Positions 10,714-21,544 of a DNA stretch of 64,000 bases are shown here, one piece after another. Every line of letters starts with the position of its first letter. Position 1 is the stretch's first letter. The notes beneath the pieces are model-generated. The model did no database searches and was not told the origin of the DNA. It saw nothing but the letters and a program-made list of their open reading frames with translations. The position numbers were made by a program, and so were the translations under genes. This DNA comes from Anoplolepis gracilipes. Lineage: Eukaryota; Arthropoda; Insecta; Hymenoptera; Formicidae. The stretch lies in the NCBI RefSeq assembly GCF_047496725.1, contig NC_132971.1, forward strand, positions 13,574,501 to 13,638,500, in the 5' to 3' direction.

Positions 10714-13214
10714 GTAACCAACCGCGATAACTTATGAACACCACGAAGAATTCGATAACGTGTGATTTTTCTTGTAGAACAATAAAGAAAGGTTAGATAC
10801 GAATGCTGACGTAAGTGACAATCGTGAGAATTTGGCACTGAGGAAAGAATTTCAAGAAGAAGAGGAGGAGAAGAAGCAGAAGGACGTAGACAAAGCGGAT
10901 GAGTCTTTTATTCTGGATGAGGAACTGGAGGAATATGATGATGAGGAAGAAAGGCACGGAGAACTCGAAGATGAGGAAATAGAAGAGAAAAAGGATATAC
11001 AATCTATTGCGACAATCTCTGCCGCGGCAGAAAAGCCCGAAGAGGAAGTGCATGAAGTGATAGAGCCCGATCACGTGCTCGCTGAGATACCAGTCGAGGT
11101 TCGCATAAACTTGTCATTCTGCGTCATTCTACCCGTGGAATTACTGTGCCTCACGACCTTCGTAATATTCTAAAGACTTAAGCCTCCCTTCTCATTACTC
11201 TCCTCCGCCCGAAAGTATTTCCGCATTGTACACAATTTGTGTTACGTTGTTATTGTGATCGATTGAAATGGTAATAATAAAATGCTTCTGCCAAGCATTC
11301 TAAGTCTTTTCATAAAAATAATGACGATAGTGATGCGTAGATTAAAAAGAATATAATTAATTATACTGATCAACGTTCGTACTCAGATTTAATGTGATTG
11401 CCAGTACAGATTTTTGCCAGTCGCGAGACAATGATTAGAAAATTGAAAGAATTTCTAGTCGAGCAAACAGAACTACGAAGGAAAAACAGGCTTCTTGAAG
11501 TGTGGATTATCAAGCACATGAAAAAGGTTAAGTACTTTAATAATTTAAATCTTTATATCTCATAATTAGATATATAAGGCTGATAAAAAAAACATTTTAT
11601 AAACATAATATACACATTATTCGATTTTTACTTTACATTGCAATTAGCTATAAATTTCATTTTTTTTTCTTTTCCGATCGCGCGCAATTCTCGTTGCAAT
11701 TAAGATAATATATGCGTACGTGTACAACATAGAGATATTCGCTGCTTTTAATAAGAACATCTCTTGCTACGATGCGTTTATGCAGACACAAGAGAAAGTG
11801 ATATTCACAGATACGACAAAGGAATCCGAGCAAATGGAACAGATTTATACCCAAACATTATATACGTATAAACAGCAGCTCGATGATATAATAGAGAAAA
11901 GAGTACGGACGACGGCCGAGATGCAGAGTTACGAGGACAAAGTGCGAAAGATGCGCGATGAGAACACACGAGTGTTCGACCAACTTCTGGATCGCGAGAG
12001 AGAAGTGGCGACGGGTCTCATTTACGCGAAGACCGGACGAAAGATCACGGAGAAGGCTGTCAACGAGATAACCCGTCGGCAGGTGTAACTTAATGACCGT
12101 GAATCATCACTTGTCTATTACAGCAATTATGCGGCATACCAATTAAAGTAACTGTGCGTGCATGTTAGTTGCGCGACTCACATGAGGACTTCTTCATTGC
12201 CAGATGTCACGACGCGAGATTCTCGCCCGCAATTGTTACGAGTATATCGTTCTGCAGCATCGTTTCGACGAGGTAAGAACACTGCTGCGAAATCTGGAAA
12301 CCCTCGGGGAAGGAATGACTACTATGGATTACGAGGTTTTATATATCTCTCATGTAAATAATAAGGATAAATTGGACGAACGCGACAGAGAATTAGAAAA
12401 ATTACGCAACAAGTACGTTAAAACACGCAACACTTTGCCTTTATTTATACAACTTAAATATTTTATAATTATATCATATTACATTAAAACTTGGCTTCTG
12501 AAAAAATTTTGCATGTTCGTTGAACCTTCTTTTAGTCATTTCGAAACTACCGATAAAGATCGTGTTTGGCGCTTTAATTTTTACTCTGGAAATATTTTAT
12601 AGATTGCATTACTGGTTTAGATAGAGTTATCTAGAGAGATATCTAATGTCACAGCTTTAATATGAAAGATCTTTGACTTAAGGCGACGAATGAATTATTA
12701 CTGATATATCTTTCTAATCATCTATCGGAACAAGGGTTTTATTAATAGAACTTGTTGGCAAATCGAAATTAGAATCGCTGAAGTGGTTAACGGAGTCGCT
12801 CACTACAAGGAAAAGGAGACATGCCTCGCGGAGGACATCGAGTTTGAAGAACGCGAATTGGATGAGTATCGCGAACGGACAGCCAGAGTTCGAGAGGATG
12901 TCAATAAGCTCCATTTAATTCTAAAAGATTTACGACAAGCTCATGCCGAGAAGAGGCTCGAAGGCGGGTTGCTGATGGTTCCGTAAGATCTTAGTTAGTT
13001 TCGTGCGTAGCGATTTCGGTCAATGTCATTCACGGTTCATTGACCCAGGCCGGTACTGCGTGAGATGGAGAGGACGATAAAGTCGCTGGACGCTTTAAGG
13101 AATGACATTGAGATAATCAAGCGCGAGATTCAACAGGACGGCCCTGCAAACGGAGAGAAGAGGAAGATATTGGCAATGCCGATGATAACACAAGGCAAAC
13201 CGGGTCGTTCCTAA
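10669..13214 (+). CDS. CFAP184: CCDC96/CFAP184-like coiled-coil ciliary protein (complete, 7 coding exons)
   Basis: Coding exons 10669-10713, 10778-11098, 11410-11526, 11756-12082, 12204-12412, 12749-12982 and 13049-13214 join without a frame break into about 472 residues ending in TAA. The start is the first ATG in its frame (MEQMMEND). Residues about 35-90 are Glu/Asp-rich; from about residue 125 to near the end the chain is charged heptad-like coiled coil. The C-terminal half follows CCDC96/CCDC113 (DUF4201) landmarks as I remember them: a TTMDYEVL stretch like LIDFEQL, DERDRELEKLRNK like EERNEELLKLRNK, HYKEK like HVKEK, and GGLLMVPPVLREME like GLLGNDTLLRDFE. The acidic N-terminus favours CCDC96 over CCDC113. 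Family members act in motile axonemes, with CCDC113, near radial spoke 3 and the nexin-dynein regulatory complex, and at centriolar satellites. In an insect this implies sperm flagella or ciliated sensory neurons. Length is somewhat below the human protein (about 555 residues). The exon 4 acceptor is the least certain junction. Confidence 0.85.
10778..11098 (+). CDS. CFAP184: CFAP184-like coding exon 2 (acidic region)
   Basis: The acceptor is TTTTTCTTGTAG ending at 10777. The 107 codons hold long Glu/Asp runs such as EEEEEKK and DEELEEYDDEEE. The proposed donor, GAG|GTTCGC at 11099, is weak but is the phase-0 site that joins exon 3 in frame. Without splicing the frame runs on to a stop at 11171. 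Confidence 0.75.
11410..11526 (+). CDS. CFAP184: CFAP184-like coding exon 3
   Basis: The acceptor TACAG ends at 11409 and the donor AAG|GTTAAG starts at 11527; both are phase 0. The 39 codons contain IRKLKEFLVEQTELRRKNRL, a start-of-coiled-coil stretch. A second AG at 11419-11420 would be out of phase. Confidence 0.75.
11756..12082 (+). CDS. CFAP184: CFAP184-like coding exon 4
   Basis: It encodes the central coiled coil, including EQIYTQTLYTYKQQLDDI. The donor is CAG|GTGTAA at 12083, phase 0. The start is ambiguous: AAG at 11755 is used here, but phase-0 AGs at 11734 and 11785 would lengthen the protein by 7 or shorten it by 10 residues. The frame stays open upstream to 11720. Confidence 0.7.
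12204..12412 (+). CDS. CFAP184: CFAP184-like coding exon 5 (most conserved block)
   Basis: The acceptor TTGCCAG ends at 12203 and the strong donor AA|GTACGT starts at 12413, leaving two bases of a codon. It encodes the YEVL and DERDRELEKLRNK landmarks used to recognise the CCDC96/CCDC113 family. The ATG at 12204 is internal to the protein and not a start. Confidence 0.85.
12749..12982 (+). CDS. CFAP184: CFAP184-like coding exon 6
   Basis: The acceptor TTTATTAATAG ends at 12748. Its first base completes the codon left by exon 5. The donor CC|GTAAGA starts at 12983 and again leaves two bases. The product carries HYKEK, the long ERELDEYRER helix and GGLLMVP near its end. Confidence 0.8.
13049..13214 (+). 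CDS. CFAP184: CFAP184-like coding exon 7 (terminal)
   Basis: The acceptor TTGACCCAG ends at 13048. The first G completes a Pro codon, giving PVLREMERTIKSLD and a short polar tail ending GKPGRS before TAA at 13212-13214. Confidence 0.85.
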
Positions 13215-15085
13215 CAAATGATAGAAATTCTGTAACGTCTCTTTCGCACGAGGATTTATTTACTGGCTATATAGCTTTTCGCGAAAATACATATGCCGCC
13301 TGCGGACATGACGCAAATAAGTACTATGTTTCTCCTTTTTTTTATCTGTGATCCGTCCGTTCATACTTGTTGCGAAACAAGATTTATAACCAAGCCAAGA
13401 ACGGCGCAGCTGGTCCAATAATTAGCGAATCTCGCGGATTAATCGGCGAGTGATTGATTCCACGCGCGGGTATTATATGAGAAATAAACCGCACTTGTGT
13501 AAATCACAAACACGCCCACGTACACCGTATCGAAGCACTTGGCATTGCACGTGAGTGCGATAAGTCGTTCGTATTATCGCCTTCTGTGTGACAGCTTAAT
13601 ATCATACTAGTAAATATCGTATGGTGATGGTACGACTCGACCAAACAATTGCAAATTTCCTACGTTGTTGCGTGCAAATTACTGTTCACACCGTATCACA
13701 ATTATGTTATCGCGATTTAAGACGAACTCGTCATTCCGTAATCGTGATTTCACATTATTCATGAAGCTTATAATTATGGCGCGCTACGGCATATTCAGCG
13801 GTATATTAATTAAAAGGATAGGTTTGCTCGCAGAAATCAAGGGCCGACACAGAATATAATTAAAGAAAAATTTTTCTCCATGCAACGCACGTGTGTAACG
13901 CTCTCAGTTGAATGATTTATATTTGAGGACACGACGCATTCGACGATCGAAGCTTTCAAAATCAAATTAATTCATCCAGTCGTATCAATCCGCCTACAAA
14001 TGTTTTTATACCGATTCGTTGATCATACAATCGATGCGTGTTAGTGGACGATGTATTCGTATATTGTCAGTCGTAAAGGCACACATTTTCACATACAGAA
14101 GAAACAAGCATGTTAGTTTAAAATGTATTAATTATGGATTCGTGCAAAAAAAAATAAATCTGCATACAGGTTTTCACCGAGCCTGTCTCGCGTCACAGGC
14201 GTGATGTCAGTTCGCTCTTAACTCGATTACTGCATTAGAGAGAACGCATGCGTGTAAAGTCCGACGTACTCTTTACTGTCCATGCATATGGAATGAATCC
14301 AAGCAAGGCAGAATAAATTGAGTATGCGTGAGAACATTAATTCTTCCAACAAACGATTTGATCTTTTTTTTTATTCCATTGCTAGTTACATGTATGCAAA
14401 AGTCTCGTCCGCAGTTTTTTCTGTTTTGTATATTAAGAAAAAAAATATTTTTCCATAACATAAATCAATATTAATTAAATTTGTTATACTAGTAGAATTT
14501 TCGATTGTAATATTTTATTCTGGTCAAAATTATATTTATCTTATATTTATTTCTTTGTCGTCATATTATAAAAAATTGCAAATACATTTTTAAAAATTAT
14601 CAGAAACGCGATAGGTTTTCATATGAATATAATATTTCTCATTCAATTAGGTTTTTGGTATTAATGTTTCCAAACTGTAACAGTATGAGAAGAAAGATAG
14701 AGAAAGAGAAAAAGAGAGAGAGAGGGTAAAAAACCCGTTTAATTTTTGTCGTCCTTTAAATTTGGTTTGTAAAAATCTCATCACGTAGAAAATATCTACC
14801 CACATATCTTTTTATTTATTGTACACTACCTTTTGTTTTAGGTACATAAATCGTCCTGAACTATCGGTATGAAATAATGATTTGCATAATCTGATCTTAT
14901 TGTTAGTTTATGTACTTGCAAGAATGAATAGCGACACTGGAGCCATCATAAATTCGCTCATTGACAGAAGATTTTATTGTTTCGACTCAAAAGACTTCTT
15001 TACGTTTTACATTTTTCTTTGTCTCTTTATCATTTTTAGTTGCCGATTGTCCGTTTTCTTTCAAATTTTTTACTAAAGTGTGTTT
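13215..15085. other. 3' flank of the CFAP184-like gene, no further exon seen
   Basis: It holds the probable 3' UTR to about 13500, then AT-rich DNA with a purine-rich GA stretch at about 14687-14726. Open frames here are short and lack credible borders. Confidence 0.5.
13483..13488 (+). terminator. Candidate polyadenylation signal of the CFAP184-like gene
   Basis: AATAAA lies about 270 nt after the stop codon, followed by a GT-containing stretch. It is the first canonical hexamer downstream of the gene. Confidence 0.4.
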
Positions 15086-15148
15086 TTAAAAGCTTTGCAT
15101 CAATACCATGCGCACAAGGAGCGCATGGTATTGATGCAAAGTTTTTAA
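15086..15148 (+). ncRNA. Near-perfect 28-bp stem-loop, candidate small-RNA precursor
   Basis: The arms 15086-15113 and 15121-15148 are complementary over 28 bp around a 7-nt loop (ACAAGGA). The inner 21 bp are perfect, the next pair is G-U if transcribed from +, and six more pairs follow. The 63-nt size and small loop fit a miRNA-type hairpin, but so perfect a stem could also be a small inverted-repeat element or an siRNA source. No known miRNA seed was recognised. Confidence 0.3.
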
Positions 15149-15536
15149 TTTTAACAAAAAAACTAACGACTTCTATTATATCACTGACAATGAGTAGATT
15201 AATAGACTGAGTTTTTTAGAAATCTTTCTTTTCAAGCGTCGACTGTGAGTCATGTCTTGCTTTTTACACAGATTCGATTATGTCCATATTTAATGATTAT
15301 TACGTTCAATCCGTTTCTCTCGAATTCCCTTGATACCTCGCACTGTAGTTTTGAATCATCGAGGCAGATCCGCATAAACGAACCGAGGTTTCGTAATTCT
15401 TATTACAGGCGCAGATGAGTTAGTGGAATAGCGTTAGATTAGCAAACGCGTTTCATTGTCAGCGTGTGGGTAGTCCCATTCATTCATCCACCCACCAAGG
15501 CACGGTATAATTTCACAAAGATTCTAAAGGTTATCC

Positions 15537-15588
<52 letters not shown>

Positions 15589-18500
15589 CTATCTATATGT
15601 ATATGTATATTCTCGTATGCGGGCATGCGAGATCCCAAGATCACGAGTAACCGTCGAAAAAGGATGTTCATTAATTTCACGTAGGCGTAGAATTGACTTC
15701 GGCGACAAGATAAAATCGAGCGAGGGTGTATCTCCCGCCATTTCGCATCGAAAGGGTGAGGCAACGATCAGGCGAGGCTGCTTCGCATGATTTGGGGCCA
15801 ATTAGGGCCGGCGTTGAAGCCATTAATCCCTTTTGGTAATTTGTCCGTACCCGGAATTGATTTAAGACCGACGCGTGGATCGAAGGTAAGACGGATGGCT
15901 CTGTGTAGACCACGAGAAGAGGTGACGTGTCAATTAAGCTACCCTACAATTCACCGGAAAATTATGTACGGAGGCCACGATACGTGGCACGATAAATCAC
16001 CGGCCGGTTTCTCAAATGCTTTTCGATTTGATGATTATTTATGCGTGTTCGATAATACATGTGTCGTGGTACTCGCATGCAATCCAATATACGGTCGCTC
16101 GATGGCCGTTTAATCGCGTTGCTTAGACTCGTTGCCAATTGTTTTATATTAATTACTCGACAAACCATTTAAACTGTTTCCGCGACGTTTAACGTTGAAC
16201 TCGTACATTCATGCTACTGCAATATATTCGGGACTAATTAAATGGCGAGATTTTTTTCGGAGATCTGCGACATTTTTTCACATTTACTATATACTTTTTC
16301 GCTTTGTATTCTATACCATTCAATTCTTACCTTCAGGTAGAAAATTCATGTTGCGAGATCTTACGATTTTCTACCTGCGTGTTCTAAAAATTGTCCTTTG
16401 CTTCAAACTTATTCTCTTCGAGAATTCTTTTTTCTTTGTACTTTTTATGTAGTATTCATTTTGTAAGAGTTAAACTTTCTTGCTATTCTATTATTCTTAT
16501 TTTTATTAGTATTACTATTATTATATACTACTACTATTAATATATTTCCACATCTATTTTTACGTTCCACAAAATCCTATAACTTTTCTGCAAAGCAGAT
16601 TTGATATAGACATACGAAATATTACATAAATTCTCGTTTCTTTCGGTTTTAATTCACTTTATTTCTCTTCTCACGTACATTGTAAAATTGTCTCGTTTCT
16701 TTATTTTCTTCGTTTCCCTCTTTCTCTATTTTATTTGCTTTATCAACATAACACGTGTTAAAATTTAATATCTTTGACAACAAACAAATGTATCATCGTA
16801 AATCGAATAGTTGGTCCAAAGCAAAACTATGCAAAACAAAGAGAAATCTCCCGGCATAACTTTCCGAGAGATCGGATGCATTTGCATCCATTTTGAATAC
16901 ATTCCGTTGTATGATCTAACTACGGTATAGACTTTCATCTGTTTACCATAAAAATTGGAGCTATCTAATCCCGATAGAGAGATCCCGCGGCTGGTCTTAA
17001 CCTTTCTCGTTCCCAAAGTCTATCGATCGATCTCACGGCTCTTTATTCGATTCGAATTGAATCAAATCAACGAATTTTTCTGCAATGCCGATTTCGTAGT
17101 AATTCTTCGCGTGTACAATTTGAGATTTGCTAGTGAATGACTAATGTCATATTTAGTAATCGGCGTGACGTCTTTAATTCAGGCTGTGCACGATCGCAAA
17201 CGAAGAAGAATGCAAAACTGCAACGAGAACGATCGTAAATTTCTTAATCAATTTAATGTCTTCGCTGAACTATTGTATAACAAATTCTAATAGATTATAA
17301 TCTGTATAGTCATGTTTTACGAACCGTTCGTGTTAGATTCGCTTCACAGAATCGATAAAAGTCGACAGATTGTCTTGGCCAGTTGATGCGAAGCGCTCTC
17401 GGTCCGTCTTTTCTGTAGCACACGAATTTTACAAAAGGTCGAGCGTAACGCGGTAATTACGCGAACGCGGAACCCTTCTGTAAAAGGGAAAACGCAAGAA
17501 TCATGTTCACTCTCAAGGTCGACCAGTATCCTACCGGCCGCAGCCTGCATAACGCGTTTCTATTACGCGGTCAATTGCAGCGATTGTTGCGTGTCTCTCG
17601 CAATCAGTGGCTCGGTCTACACGTGCTCCGTATATTTGCGCGTATTTCTTCTCCCTTCTCTTTTCTGTCTTGTCTGTAGTTTTGACGGACTCACAATGCA
17701 TTTATTCTCGATGGCGCCAAAAAAATTTGACAGAATATCCATTGAATAATAAATTGTGTATAAATTTATAGTCTCCGATTTTTTGAGAACTTTGCTTTCG
17801 ATTTCTCCTGACCCCGCTGGCGGAAATCTATCGCCATTATTTTAATCACAAGATAAACGATCTCGAACGGAACTAATTTCTCGAAAAATTCCGTTGAAAG
17901 CGCTCACGAATAAGGTCGGATGATCTGCCCTTCCTTAAACCAGTTATGCGACACAACGGTTTCTTTCGGGACTGATTGCGCGCACGAAAATGGCGTAATC
18001 ATCGTGATTAACGAGAAAATCATGTCACCGTCTTCGTCGTTTTCTTTCGTCGTTGAGCCTCTAATTGGAACACGTCGGCGTTCGAGAGACTGCGGTTACC
18101 GTATTGGAGCGTATGGGGTAACATTTGGGTCGATTAACGAAGCCGATAGCTACGGTGAATACATGTTTGCATACACATAAATAAATAAAATATTTATAGA
18201 TACGTCACGTTATACAACTCGCATGAGACATTGACGTAAGTAAATACAACTATTGAGAGCCTCTTTTACAGCGATTTTAGAATGACGTGTCGATGACGCA
18301 TTTTCAACCGAACATGTTTATCAAATGCTATTCTAAATCGCGTGTTCAGTCAAACATTCGGGAATGTTTTAATTGTACCGATAATTGAATCGACCTTTCC
18401 TCTCTTCGGGTCAACAGCATCGAAGGACTCGACGTCCTTGGCCACAACCGGCAGATGGTTGGCAAGACGTTGGTTGGCGCAATCCGGCTCACGGTGCACA

Positions 18501-19580
18501 CCAATGCTGGTATGTGCATTCGTGCCCGTACGATCTAACTTACGAGGCAACATCTCGTTTCTTTCGAACTGGCCGCGAACAAGAGCAAGAAGATGCCGGG
18601 GCGCCTTGAGTGCCTCGACGACCGAGAATTTCCTCGGGGATATTGTCGCGACTTCTCGCGCCGGAACATTCGCACCGGACGCTGCGCCATGCTTGTTACT
18701 TTCTTCTTTGTCCCTTTTTTTCGGCATTTTTATTGTCAATGTTACATCCACCCGGAAAGGTCGAGGCACACGTTAACCGATACTTTATGCGCCTCGCGAG
18801 AATTATTCCCGATACAGGATTGTAAATAATACCATTGTATGCTCTTATGGACGATTGCGCAAGTGGTCAGCGTATATATGTGGACACTTATCCTGCACGG
18901 CGACACATTTTCAGAGTTACGCATAAATGTGAAATTATGTAAGTACTGGTAAGCGTGTAATAAGTTTAAACCAATATGGTATTTTAGTAGGACTTTACGA
19001 GGCGCGATACCTGCGTGGGTGCCTGCGGAATACGAACCCGGAATAATTTTTGTGAAGAGGAACATGCGTGTGTCCGGTTGTATGGTAGTAGATAAGCATT
19101 CATAAATTTCTACCGAAACGATAATCTGTTATCGTTAAGTGATAATGTTATAACTTTCCTTCGCGCGGATAACATGTCGATAAACTTGAAATATTTAAAG
19201 AATCTCTTTGATACGTCTAGACAACTTGCACAAATAAGTAAAAGTTTTACACCTAATTAAGAAAATGCAATAAAGAGATAAAAGTTTTTCATAGATATTT
19301 CATGATTACTATAGTATTTTTTTATAATTCAAAAAAGCTCAACAGACGCTTGTTTATGATCATATGAATCAAATGATGGATTTTATTTATATATATTTTT
19401 GCTATGACAGTTATCTATATATATATTTATTCTGAAAAATCTGGTTGATATTATTATTCGCGATTTTATTTTTAAAAAGAATGACGTTGTTTGACTTTTT
19501 AATTGCAAAATATTTCGTATTCGTGATTTAACGAAAATCATTATTTAAAAGCAAAAGATACATTGAAATGTATTAAATTG
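15149..19580. other. Non-coding interval with mixed AT-rich and CpG-rich parts
   Basis: CpG-rich parts lie near 15600-15960, 17340-17660 and 18380-18800; ATT/ACT-rich simple sequence lies near 16490-16545. Overlapping frames on both strands at 18342-18776 reflect CpG-rich composition and resemble no family. Confidence 0.45.
15542..15584. repeat. (TA)n microsatellite
   Basis: Uninterrupted TA repeat of about 43 nt, followed by imperfect TATG/TATC units to about 15610. Confidence 0.95.
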
Positions 19581-19584
19581 TCTA

Positions 19585-20072
19585 CACAGAAAAAGTAAGT
19601 GTCAAATCAAAATATATATACTTGTATGAACCCCTAATAGCACATATATTCAAAAGATGTTTATAAGAGAGCTGTAGAATGTTGAAATATTTTTTAATAT
19701 CTTATGGATCTTTTATAAACATCTTTTGAACATGTGTGCTGTTAGGGAACGCATTCATTGTTTCGTATATACATATACATATGCAATAATTGATAATCTT
19801 CTTAGAAGAATTTGAAAATCTTAAATTTCAATAATACTATAGCTCATTTCAATACTATAATTCGATTTGAACATGCTTTATTTTCTATCCAACATTTTTT
19901 CCTCTCCATTTAAGAAAATTATTCTTAAACAAGAATATATATATTTTTTTTATCAACTTGAACTATCTTTATTCAAGCACATTTTTCATAGTTAATCCAA
20001 TATAATCTCATTTCAAGATTTTCATTTTAAAACTAAAAATATTGTCAAAATAAAAATATATTTTTTTCTGTG
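19585..20072. mobile_element. Small TA-flanked inverted-repeat element (mariner-type MITE candidate)
   Basis: The left end CTACACAGAAAAA (19582-19594) is repeated inverted at 20063-20075. Taking TA as the duplicated target (19583-19584 and 20073-20074) gives a 488-bp element starting CACAGAAAAA and carrying no ORF. It encloses a second, imperfect palindrome at 19632-19746. The short terminal repeats make the boundaries tentative. Confidence 0.45.
19632..19746. repeat. Imperfect inverted repeat inside the 19.6-20.1 kb element
   Basis: About 40-nt arms, 19632-19671 and 19707-19746, share CCCTAA-AGCACA and TCAAAAGATGTTTATAA with a few mismatches, and can fold around a spacer of about 35 nt. This may be a nested element or the remains of one. 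Confidence 0.7.
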
Positions 20073-20439
20073 TAGCTATAAATATTATTCACTATATTTG
20101 TTTTATATTTTTCTATAGATTTCGTGATTGAAATTAATTTATATTGAAAAAATTAAAATATAAAAATTAATTATTTTATTTTTACGTGAGAGGCCAGAGT
20201 CATGTTTTATAATATGTATGTATGAGTATAAACATTCTCTCTTTTTTGAGATCACATTTATAACATGTAATTTCATATCATAATATTATATATGTATACA
20301 AACTACGTCATGTTTGATCATCATTCTTAGTCATCGTCAAGAAATTCTTTTTAATTAAATTTTGACACGAGAGTCCGACACATCGTGCATCCATTCGTTA
20401 ATTAAATTTCTAATCACCGGATCGTAGACGGAAGGACCT

Positions 20440-21420
20440 TGAAATCACTGTCCGAGTAAGCATTGACTTGAATCGGCGAATTTAGCACGCCTTTGCGTAT
20501 CCTGCTCGCAAAGCACGAGCAGGATAACGTGGTCGAGGAGCGAACGTCTCGAGGACCGAACGAACGGAGAAGAGGGATAATAGACATACATAGATTGTAG
20601 CAGTCGCGGAGAGGCCTCTGCCTCTATGGCACGGAGGAATGAAGAGCGGGTAGTGCGCGCGGTCGTTTGCCTTGGATTGCCTTCGAACCGGCGGAGCACC
20701 GAGCGTCGAGCCGTCGAGCCGTCGAGCGTCCGATCCCGATTCTGATCCCGGCTGGTTTCCGCCGCGCATTCCATCCAGTCAAGTCGGCCACGCTCGGCTC
20801 CGCTCGCGGATCTTCGATCATTGCCGCTCTCGCCGCCCAGCTCGGACCGGCTGTCGGCCGACTTCGGCAACAGTCGTGCGTCGGCACTCGCACGGAGTAG
20901 AATGCGCGTACTGTCTTTCGTTTCGAATCTGTCGATAGAAAATGACTTCGGTATCTCTGTCGTGCTCGTTACGAGATGTTAAAAACTTTATACGCCGTAA
21001 GACTGATGACGTGCCGATCGATGGTGTTATGTTGATAATACTGTGGTGAACCTACTTTGGAATTCAACCGCGAAGAAAAAGTAGCGGGAGAGAAAACCGT
21101 GCTCTCTCGCACGTGATTTCAAAAAGAGCGTTTTCCTCTCTGAAAAGAGCGCTCTATCGTGTTTTAACGTGGTGTTAGTATACAGTGGATGTGCTGATTT
21201 CATCGTTTCTCACAGTTTTCCTCAGGGACTTCGCGATCGACAGACACAAGCCTTTCCCTGCATCAGCGGCATAGCAACGACGATCAAGTGGAGTTGCAGC
21301 CGTCTTTGCGCATCAACAGGTGGAGACCTGCAAAGCTATAGGTATATGTATATATCAGCTTCTATATTTCTTTGCTTCGCTCTCGCCGACACCTGCGCTT
21401 CGCGCCAGGTGGCAGCGTGA
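20440..21420. promoter_or_regulatory. CpG-rich block, possible promoter or first-exon region
   Basis: CpG content rises sharply against AT-rich flanks, peaking at 20640-20900. Competing frames occur on both strands (such as 20445-20870 on -) and resemble no family, which suits an unmethylated CpG-rich regulatory region better than coding sequence. An E2-box cluster sits at its downstream edge. No transcript start can be fixed from the sequence alone. Confidence 0.3.
20498..20526. repeat. 11-bp stem, 7-nt loop hairpin
   Basis: TATCCTGCTCG at 20498-20508 is followed by its perfect complement CGAGCAGGATA at 20516-20526. It lies at the edge of the CpG-rich block. Confidence 0.8.
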
Positions 21421-21503
21421 AGACAGCCGTCCTTACTCGTAAGGGTTTCCTAAGCAATATTTTGACGAAGTTCATTCGTAAGCGCATTCACACTTCACAC
21501 CTG
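21317..21503. promoter_or_regulatory. Cluster of four CAGGTG/CACCTG E2 boxes
   Basis: Sites lie at 21317-21322 (CAGGTG), 21390-21395 (CACCTG), 21406-21411 (CAGGTG) and 21498-21503 (CACCTG). The middle pair face each other in a CACCTGCGC..GCGCCAGGTG near-palindrome. This hexamer is bound by Snail/Escargot/Scratch and ZEB-type zinc-finger repressors and by some bHLH dimers. Use as an enhancer or silencer is inferred from density alone. Confidence 0.3.
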
Positions 21504-21526
21504 CCCATTAGTATGAATTCTCCCTC

Positions 21527-21544
21527 TTTTTTTTTTTTTTTTTT
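21527..21544. repeat. Poly(T) run
   Basis: Eighteen consecutive T residues. Confidence 0.95.

Noticed and set aside
18342..18776. Overlapping frames of 144 and 139 codons on opposite strands
   Set aside because: Equal length on both strands in a CpG-rich stretch points to composition. Neither shows a recognisable motif or exon borders.
20445..20900. Several Arg/Ser/Ala-rich frames on both strands
   Set aside because: Produced by CpG-rich sequence low in stop codons. Treated as a possible regulatory block.
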